From Helicobacter sp. (lineage in GTDB: Bacteria; Campylobacterota; Campylobacteria; Campylobacterales; Helicobacteraceae): a stretch of 10,949 bases of DNA. The translations under genes and the position numbers were made by a program. The notes under the pieces are model-generated. The model was not told the origin of the DNA and ran no database searches. It saw only the letters and a program-made list of their open reading frames with translations. The stretch spans positions 1-10,949 of the forward strand of contig JARHZY010000001.1 in assembly GCA_029264655.1 (NCBI GenBank), given 5' to 3'. Below are positions 5,966 through 10,949 of this stretch, one piece after another. Position 1 is the first letter of the stretch, and every line of letters starts with the position of its first letter.

Positions 5966-7858
5966 CTACTCCATTGCTTTTACTTTAGCCGCACGCATTT
6001 GTTCTACAAAATGCTCATGTGTTAAAAAACTATGCAAATTCTCTAGTGCAGTCCGCCATTCACATAATTCTTCTTGTATAAAAAGCCACACATTATCATA
6101 CCAAATTGTCGAATCGTGTTTGCCAAATTTCCCCCAACGCCAATCATGACGTTTATATAATAAAACCGCTGTTGGAATACCAAGTGTTGCACTTAAATGT
6201 GCAAGTGCAGAATCAATGCTAATTACAAAATCCATAGATAATAAAATACGCACACTATCAGCAAAATCCTTAATTTCTTTAGCCATATCAATAACTTGAA
6301 ATTCTTTTGCAATATTACTATCAATGCCTTCATATTGCAAGCTATAATAACGAAACCGCCCATGCGGTAAAGATTCTAAAAGCTTTTGCGCATAAATTGA
6401 TTTTTCTCGAGCATTTTGAAATTTTGGATTTGAGCTAAAATTTAGTGCAATCTTGATTGGTTCAGCATGATGAGATATATGCGACTCCATTGTATTTGCA
6501 TTGCCAACAAAATAAGTATGCTGTTGGTAACTAGGTGTTAAAAGTATATCATTTTCTAGCCTATCTTTTTGCATATAATGTTCATAAGATTGTAAAACCT
6601 TACGCACAGAAACCTGTGTCTCTCTTTCTGCAACATGTGCGAATGTAGTATTATAAGTGCTATCATGTTTATCTTGTAGGGTATTATAGGGAATCTGTGT
6701 TATTGTTTTGCTTAAAAAAGCGTGCAATATATGACGCAATGCCACTAAACTAGACTGCAATGTTTTATCACTAGCAAATAAAAATGCAAGACTTGGTAAA
6801 GGTAATGCAACATCATAATCATAATGTATTTCATTGCTACAAGATAAACCAAAGCAACTAAAAAGCGAGCAAAGTTCCTTTGGCACAAAGAGAATCTTCT
6901 CTTTACATTCAAGGAGTGGTAAAAAACGAGCAAACATAATACTATCACCAAACCCTTGCTCATGATAGATAGCAACTTTTTTATCGCGCAAAAATGCAAG
7001 GATACTAGCAGAATCTTGCAATGAAAAATCAAGAAAATGTCTAGGCATATTTTTTGGCAATAAAGCCCTTCTATGCTCATAAAGGGCAAAACCTGTAGGC
7101 AAATCATTAAGACTTAAATGCAAATGTGCAAGATTAAGCACATACCGCACATCTGCTTGTATATTAATAGCTCTATTGTATGCTTCTTTTGACAATGCAA
7201 AATCACAATGATAGCGGAGTGCATTGCCGTAGTTAAAATAAAAGTTAGAATCTTGGGTATAGTTTGGCTCTAACTCCTGATAAAGTGAGATTGCAGATTC
7301 CAATTGATCAAGATTTGTATAAATTTGGGCAAGATTGATACCCGCATCACCCATACCACCCTCATAAGCAAGTGCATAATATTTTAAGGCAAGTTTAAAA
7401 CTTCCTATGGCAGCCTGCTGATTTGCAAGGTTAAAAATTGCATGCACATCTTTTGGATTTAGTTTTATAGCAATTGTATAATGCTCAATTGAACGTTCAT
7501 AATCTTGCAAATCACCATAACATTTTGCAAGATTAAAATGCAAATTTTCATCATCACATGGCAAAAGATTTCGTAAAAGTGCAATAGCTTGCAATGGCAT
7601 ATTATTGCGTCTATAAAATTCTGCAAGATTGAGTGAGAGTGTAAAAATATGCTCCTTATCATGTGTCTTTGCAATTTTTAAAGCTTCCTCAAGGCACTTA
7701 ATGGCTTCTTGTGGTTGCCCAATATTACCATAGCAAAATGCACATAAGCTCCATACTTCAACATTTGTGTGTTGTTGCACAATAAACTTAAGACATGCTT
7801 CAATGCATGCCTGCCATTTACCATGCCTAAATAACTGACGAATAATGTCTATATTCAT
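5966..7858 (-). CDS. TPR protein with C-terminal glycosyltransferase-like domain
   Basis: A 630-residue two-part protein without signal peptide or membrane segment. Residues 1 to about 265 are a run of tetratricopeptide repeats, clear at 36-63, 104-136 (NLHFNLAKCYGDLQDYERSIEHYTIAIKLNP spans this region), 138-166 and 205-233. The C-terminal half resembles the GT-B domain found behind TPRs in many bacteria and related to GT9 heptosyltransferases: HEQGFGDSIMFARFLPLL (299-316), NFSSNPKFQNAREKSI (473-488), and SIDSALAHLSATLGIPTAV (547-565) with Asp549 and His554 placed like the sugar-nucleotide site, then WRWGKFGKHDSTIWY (573-587). Between about 390 and 465 there is extra His/Thr/Tyr-rich sequence that I do not recognise. 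It opens the birA-parAB operon, 3 nt before birA. Protein or surface-glycan glycosylation is inferred; substrate and partner are unknown. Ribosome site AGGA, 9 nt upstream. Confidence 0.82.
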   Translation of the reverse strand: MNIDIIRQLFRHGKWQACIEACLKFIVQQHTNVEVWSLCAFCYGNIGQPQEAIKCLEEALKIAKTHDKEHIFTLSLNLAEFYRRNNMPLQAIALLRNLLPCDDENLHFNLAKCYGDLQDYERSIEHYTIAIKLNPKDVHAIFNLANQQAAIGSFKLALKYYALAYEGGMGDAGINLAQIYTNLDQLESAISLYQELEPNYTQDSNFYFNYGNALRYHCDFALSKEAYNRAINIQADVRYVLNLAHLHLSLNDLPTGFALYEHRRALLPKNMPRHFLDFSLQDSASILAFLRDKKVAIYHEQGFGDSIMFARFLPLLECKEKILFVPKELCSLFSCFGLSCSNEIHYDYDVALPLPSLAFLFASDKTLQSSLVALRHILHAFLSKTITQIPYNTLQDKHDSTYNTTFAHVAERETQVSVRKVLQSYEHYMQKDRLENDILLTPSYQQHTYFVGNANTMESHISHHAEPIKIALNFSSNPKFQNAREKSIYAQKLLESLPHGRFRYYSLQYEGIDSNIAKEFQVIDMAKEIKDFADSVRILLSMDFVISIDSALAHLSATLGIPTAVLLYKRHDWRWGKFGKHDSTIWYDNVWLFIQEELCEWRTALENLHSFLTHEHFVEQMRAAKVKAME

Positions 7859-7893
7859 ATAAAAAAATCCTATTATATATTATTCCATAATAA

Positions 7894-7922
7894 ATAATGC
7901 AAACAATCAAATTTAATACCAA
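7894..7922 (-). promoter_or_regulatory. Possible promoter of the TPR-birA-parAB operon
   Basis: On the minus strand TTGGTA (7922-7917), a 17-nt spacer and CATTAT (7899-7894) lie about 35 nt before the start codon. Other -10-like boxes nearby (TATTAT, TATAAT close to the ribosome site, TATAGT further up) compete, so the exact start is uncertain. Confidence 0.3.
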
Positions 7923-8391
7923 AATACTATACTAGCATAATTATTTAATGTTCTTGCTATTTTATAAAACCAAACATAACCATGCAAGAAGCAACTATAT
8001 ATTTGCCAATAAATATCTATAGTATAGGTAAATTCTCAACAATTATATATAATAGCAAAGCTTCTGTATTATCTTTTATTGATATTCCATAGAGCAATAT
8101 AAAACTAAGTAAAAATTAAAAATCCATACTTTGCAATATCTTAATAGTGAAAATTATTTATCTATTAATAAGATAATATATTGCTACATAAAGAAATTAC
8201 ACAAAATAATAATATAAACACATGAAAAAATGCCAAAAAACAATAAAATAGAATCCAATAAAATACAACGCATAAACACGTATAAAACCAAATAATACAA
8301 AGAAAATCTTTAGCACAATTACTTGTCTCGTAACTAAAAAGCGATTTTATTACATATGTTTCATATAGATAAAAGCTTGCTAATATTAACA

Positions 8392-8414
8392 TTTTACTTT
8401 ACTATAAAATAAAA
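8392..8414 (-). terminator. AT-only hairpin after hypD
   Basis: TTTTA-C-TTTA (8392-8401) faces TAAA-A-TAAAA (8405-8414): nine pairs with one mismatch and a 3-nt loop, about 40 nt past the hypD stop. Being all A-T it may be chance. Confidence 0.2.
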
Positions 8415-8454
8415 CATTATGACTTTGCTATTGAAATAGTAAGAATATAAAATA

Positions 8455-9558
8455 TCATAATGCCCCATATTTATAATATGCCGCACAAGCACCTTCACTA
8501 CTTACCATGCAACTTCCCATTGGTTTTGCAGGGGTGCATGCTTTCCCAAATACACTGCAATCTTTAGGTGCAGCAAGCCCTTTTAGAATCTCTCCACAAA
8601 GACAATGTTTTGATTCCCTTACCTCTTCTTCTTGGAGATTAAAATGTGCTTGTGCATCAAACATGCGGTATTCTTCTTTTAACTGCAAACTTGAATGCGG
8701 GATTGCTCCTAGCCCTCTCCAAACAAAACTCGGGGCAACTTCAAAATATGTATCTACTAAGGCTTGGGCTTTGAGATTACCTGATAAATTGACAACGCGT
8801 GAATATTGTATGATTACTTCATGTTGTCCTGCAAGTTTTTGCTCTACAATATGTAAAATGCTCTCAAGCATATCTACAGGCTCAAAACCACTCACAACAA
8901 TTGGAATCTTATAATCATGGGCAAGTGGTGTATATATTTTAGAACCACTTATTACGCTAACATGAGAAGGTGCAATAAGGGCATTCACTTTTGCTCGTTT
9001 ATCATCAAGAATAGCACGTACAGGTGGAGGCACTAATACATGATTGACATGTAAAAAAAGATTGCATATTTTCATGTGTATTGCACGTTGCAATAATGCA
9101 GCAGTCATTGGCGTTGTCGTTTCAAAACCTATTGCAAAATACACAACTTTTTTTGTTGGGTTGTCTTGTGCAATCTGCAAGCAATCAAACGGAGAATACA
9201 CAAACCGCACATCAGCCCCTCTTGCACGTGCATCAGCAAGCGATCCTAATGCACCCGGCACTTTAATCATATCACCAAGTGTCAGTAAAATAACATCATG
9301 CATCATAGCAAGTGTATAAGCTTGAGAAATACGAGATTTTGGCATAATACACACAGGACAACCGGGTCCATGTATAAAATGAATTTTTGCTGAATCCAAA
9401 AGACTTTTAAGCCCATATTTCATTAATGTATGTGTATGCCCACCACAAACTTCCATAATATAAAGCTCTTCTGTTAAATCACATGATGCTTTATTGATTT
9501 GATTACTTAACACCTGAATATGTTTTGCATCACGATAGGGGTTAATAAAATCTTGCAT
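8455..9558 (-). CDS. hypD: [NiFe]-hydrogenase maturation factor HypD
   Basis: Cytoplasmic iron-sulfur scaffold that, with HypC, carries iron while HypE/HypF supply the cyanide ligands and the CO is added, before delivery to the hydrogenase large subunit. The 367-residue length is normal. Family motifs are intact: CGGHTH (38-43) with Cys38, GPGCPVC (64-70) with Cys67 and Cys70, GFETT (144-148), and the C-terminal [4Fe-4S] region with Cys319, 321, 334, 341, 350 and 358. The ATG at 9558 matches the usual N-terminus; AAGG lies 6 nt upstream and a TATAAT about 23 nt upstream. The gene stands alone: no hypB, hypC, hypE or hydrogenase structural gene is in the window, while in H. pylori hypB-hypC-hypD are adjacent (recalled gene order). 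It implies that hydrogenase genes lie elsewhere in this genome. Identification is firm. Confidence 0.97.
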   Translation of the reverse strand: MQDFINPYRDAKHIQVLSNQINKASCDLTEELYIMEVCGGHTHTLMKYGLKSLLDSAKIHFIHGPGCPVCIMPKSRISQAYTLAMMHDVILLTLGDMIKVPGALGSLADARARGADVRFVYSPFDCLQIAQDNPTKKVVYFAIGFETTTPMTAALLQRAIHMKICNLFLHVNHVLVPPPVRAILDDKRAKVNALIAPSHVSVISGSKIYTPLAHDYKIPIVVSGFEPVDMLESILHIVEQKLAGQHEVIIQYSRVVNLSGNLKAQALVDTYFEVAPSFVWRGLGAIPHSSLQLKEEYRMFDAQAHFNLQEEEVRESKHCLCGEILKGLAAPKDCSVFGKACTPAKPMGSCMVSSEGACAAYYKYGAL

Positions 9559-9580
9559 AGCTAACCTTATAAATTATTTT

Positions 9581-9586
9581 ATTATA
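9581..9586 (-). promoter_or_regulatory. -10 box of hypD
   Basis: Perfect TATAAT on the minus strand in the 79-bp gap between the HDOD gene and hypD, about 23 nt before the start. TTGATC upstream is only 12 nt away, too close for a standard -35. It suggests hypD can be transcribed by itself, with a very short leader. Confidence 0.4.
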
Positions 9587-9608
9587 AAAAAATGAAGTGA
9601 TCAATTAG

Positions 9609-9628
9609 AATTATGGCAAGCCATCATT
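9609..9628 (-). terminator. Hairpin after the HDOD gene
   Basis: On the minus strand AATGATGG, loop CTTG, CCATAATT: a 7-pair stem with one mismatch and a stable CUUG tetraloop, 9 nt past the HDOD stop. A T-run comes only about 20 nt later, so termination may be partial and hypD may be read through. Confidence 0.4.
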
Positions 9629-9637
9629 TAATAAAAA

Positions 9638-10495
9638 TTAATATGTGGAAACACTAAGATTAATCTTAGCTTCATGAGGTAATTTATTTTTAAAATTCTC
9701 AATATCAAATTTTATACCTTGCGATGCCGCCTCTTGAATTAATGCAACTGCTTCATGCACATTGTAGGGACTACCACCTTGATATGGCTCAAAAATTCTA
9801 TTAGCAATTGCAAGAGCATAAGCATTTTTCTTAACATGATCAGAAGCCGCATGAGGTGCAGTAATATAGGCAAGACTTTCAATTAAATCTTCATCAAATT
9901 TCCAATGATTAAAAAGAAATCCAGAAAATGATAAATGATCTGTCCCAAAAAATTCATTTTCCACAAATAAAATATTTTGATAATTGTTTTGTTTAATAAG
10001 CTCTAAAAATTCTTTATCTTTTTTTTGTTGGATAAGCATACTTGAAAATAAAATCATACCAAGACGCAAAAGCATAACACAAGGCACAAGTTCTTGGGCT
10101 AGTTTTTTATCTTCATCGCCTAACCATTCAGTAATAAAATTAACTTCTTCTGTTGAATTATTTAAAAATGTTTGTGTGTCTAAACCATAAGGCGAAACAT
10201 TAATGGTTAATTTACCCTTTAATGAGTTAGCAATAGCTATATTTTTAATATTTGTTACACCCAAAAGAGCAACAACCTGATTAATTGTAGAAATCTCTCG
10301 CGAGAATCCATAATAAGGAGAATTTGCTAATCGCAATAAATCAGCTGTTAAAAGAGGGTCTTGTGAAATAATATTGACAACCTCTTGCACTCGCACTTCA
10401 GAGCCAGCTTTATCAATATAGTTGCGTAACTTCACAACGGTTTCTGGTAGTGGTGGTAGATTTTCAATAGTCTTGCTTAGCAATTCATTCATCAT
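9638..10495 (-). CDS. HDOD-domain protein
   Basis: A 285-residue cytoplasmic protein with an HDOD (HD-related output) domain over about residues 10-210. The family hallmark opening is clear: LPPLPETVVKLRNYI (13-27), then SQDPLLTADLLRLANSPYYG (44-63) and INQVVALLGVTNIKNIAIAN (71-90). Later blocks FFGTDHLSFSGFLFNHWKF (182-200) and YITAP (210-214) match the helices near the old active site, but the His-Asp metal pair of true HD hydrolases is absent, as usual for HDOD, so a signalling or scaffold role is expected. Two ATG codons stand in tandem (10495 and 10492); AAGGA precedes them. The flagellin gene upstream and my recollection of a C. jejuni HDOD protein (Cj0248) tied to motility suggest a link to flagella. 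That link is inference; the domain call is firm. Confidence 0.88.
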   Translation of the reverse strand: MMNELLSKTIENLPPLPETVVKLRNYIDKAGSEVRVQEVVNIISQDPLLTADLLRLANSPYYGFSREISTINQVVALLGVTNIKNIAIANSLKGKLTINVSPYGLDTQTFLNNSTEEVNFITEWLGDEDKKLAQELVPCVMLLRLGMILFSSMLIQQKKDKEFLELIKQNNYQNILFVENEFFGTDHLSFSGFLFNHWKFDEDLIESLAYITAPHAASDHVKKNAYALAIANRIFEPYQGGSPYNVHEAVALIQEAASQGIKFDIENFKNKLPHEAKINLSVSTY

Positions 10496-10540
10496 GATAA
10501 GTTCCTTATGATTCTAAAATCTTTACACTTTTGGTCTAAT

Positions 10541-10549
10541 ATTATAGCA
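10541..10549 (-). promoter_or_regulatory. Extended -10 promoter of the HDOD gene
   Basis: Minus-strand TGCTATAAT is a perfect extended -10 (TGN-TATAAT) about 46 nt before the HDOD start. TTGATA lies 14 nt upstream of the TATAAT, too close for a standard -35. It points to sigma70 rather than to the flagellar sigma factors 28 or 54. Confidence 0.55.
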
Positions 10550-10757
10550 TAATTTCTTTATATCAATGTGTTTAGGCATATTATTTTTACAAAATTCAAA
10601 CTTATTATATAATTTAACTATAAAATAATCTTAATGTTTGCATTTTGAGTATTTCTAATGAATTTAAGCTCTAATTTTAATTGTATGTATGTTGCAATAC
10701 GAAAGTAAAATAATATCAGGATGTATGCACTTCGTTTCCACAAATTAATTTTATACT

Positions 10758-10778
10758 ACTACCCCTCTAGGGGGTAAC
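10758..10778 (-). terminator. GC-rich hairpin after flagellin
   Basis: On the minus strand TACCCC and GGGGTA pair around CTAGA, extended to 8 bp by two G-U pairs. It lies about 47 nt past the flagellin stop and stands out in AT-rich DNA. The tail after it is not a clean U-tract. Confidence 0.45.
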
Positions 10779-10824
10779 TTTTAAGGAGACAAAGTAGAAC
10801 AACAATTTTTAAAAAACCTTACAA

Positions 10825-10949
10825 TTAGCCATTCAATAATCTAATAACATGTTGTTGGACAGCATTTGCTTGACTCATTGCATAGCTACCAGATTGTGCC
10901 AAGATATTAAGCTTATTAAAGTTAGCAGATTCTTGTGCAAAATCCACTT
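10825..10949 (-). CDS. Flagellin, C-terminal fragment (cut by window edge)
   Basis: The last 40 residues and TAA stop of a flagellin, the subunit polymerised into the flagellar filament after export by the flagellar type III system. The tail reads ESANFNKLNILAQSGSYAMS (residues 6-25 of the fragment) and then QANAVQQHVIRLLNG to the stop. This is the D0-domain C-terminal helix shared by FlaA and FlaB of Helicobacter and Campylobacter. The frame is open to the window edge and the rest lies to the right. I cannot tell FlaA from FlaB from this piece, and its promoter (sigma28 or sigma54) is outside. The gene lies about 330 bp upstream of the HDOD gene on the same strand. Confidence 0.93.
   Translation of the reverse strand, partial: VDFAQESANFNKLNILAQSGSYAMSQANAVQQHVIRLLNG

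Larger units (their letters stand above)
7859..8454. other. AT-rich spacer between hypD and the TPR gene
   Basis: No convincing gene on either strand. A 75-codon minus-strand frame (8392-8165) encodes a hydrophobic Phe/Cys/Leu-rich peptide but has no ribosome-binding site and has the composition expected of random AT-rich DNA. The right end carries an AT-only hairpin after hypD; the left end carries the probable promoter of the operon. The rest shows short AT-rich inverted repeats only. Confidence 0.65.
10496..10824. other. Spacer between flagellin and HDOD genes
   Basis: About 330 bp without a supported gene. It holds the HDOD promoter at its left end and a GC-rich hairpin after flagellin at its right end. 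Two tiny plus-strand frames (16 codons near 10658 and 18 codons at 10721-10777) lack proper ribosome sites. Confidence 0.6.

Noticed and set aside
8165..8392. 75-codon minus-strand frame for a hydrophobic Phe/Cys/Leu-rich peptide
   Set aside because: No ribosome-binding site, composition expected from AT-rich noncoding DNA, no recognisable family, and it begins inside an AT-only hairpin.
9080..9096. Inverted repeat TATTGCA-CGT-TGCAATA inside hypD
   Set aside because: It falls on ordinary HypD codons (LLQRAIH) and shows no extension beyond chance.
9224..9234. CACGTG core inside hypD as a possible parS
   Set aside because: Flanks (TTGCACGTGCAT) do not match the TGTTTCACGTGAAACA consensus; the bases encode ordinary HypD residues.
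10721..10777. 18-codon plus-strand frame ending in the GC-rich hairpin, and an AAGGAGA at 10783-10789 on the plus strand
   Set aside because: The frame has GG directly against its ATG rather than a spaced SD, and the AAGGAGA is followed by no usable start codon.

Overview
The window reads as chromosomal DNA of a Helicobacter-like member of the Campylobacterota, probably an enterohepatic species rather than H. pylori. This rests on very AT-rich spacers, a birA-parA-parB gene order, a flagellin C-terminus of the Helicobacter/Campylobacter type, a [NiFe]-hydrogenase maturation gene, and -10 boxes (TATAAT) that mostly lack a clear -35. All eight complete genes and the partial ninth lie on the minus strand, so transcription runs right to left. 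By my gene coordinates about 24% of the window is noncoding, which is unusually loose for this group.

Layout in direction of transcription (right to left): (1) the last 40 codons of a flagellin (10949-10825), followed by a GC-rich hairpin; (2) an HDOD-domain protein (10495-9638) with its own extended -10 promoter; (3) a lone hypD (9558-8455); (4) a gene-free AT-rich stretch of about 600 bp; (5) a tight four-gene operon (7858-3516): a TPR/glycosyltransferase-like protein, a biotin-protein ligase (birA) and the chromosome-partitioning pair parA-parB, with gaps of 3 nt, 18 nt and a 1-nt overlap; (6) a 359-bp spacer that on the minus strand holds a par-operon terminator, a strong sigma70-type promoter, an intrinsic terminator about 100 nt later and a second promoter, i.e. 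the layout of an unannotated small RNA; (7) a HisC-like PLP aminotransferase carrying a twin-arginine signal peptide (3156-1987); (8) pyrH (1748-1035); (9) more than 1 kb of AT-rich DNA without a convincing gene (1034-1) holding short direct repeats and hairpins.

The genes serve separate household tasks: UMP phosphorylation, biotinylation, chromosome segregation, hydrogenase Fe(CN)2CO assembly and motility. The unusual parts are the Tat-exported aminotransferase, the TPR-glycosyltransferase placed first in the birA-par operon where H. pylori has fmt, the small-RNA-like unit at about 3346-3239, and the large empty spacers around genes (pyrH, hypD, parAB) that sit in conserved clusters in relatives. 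I found no CRISPR array, tRNA, rRNA, insertion sequence or parS site.
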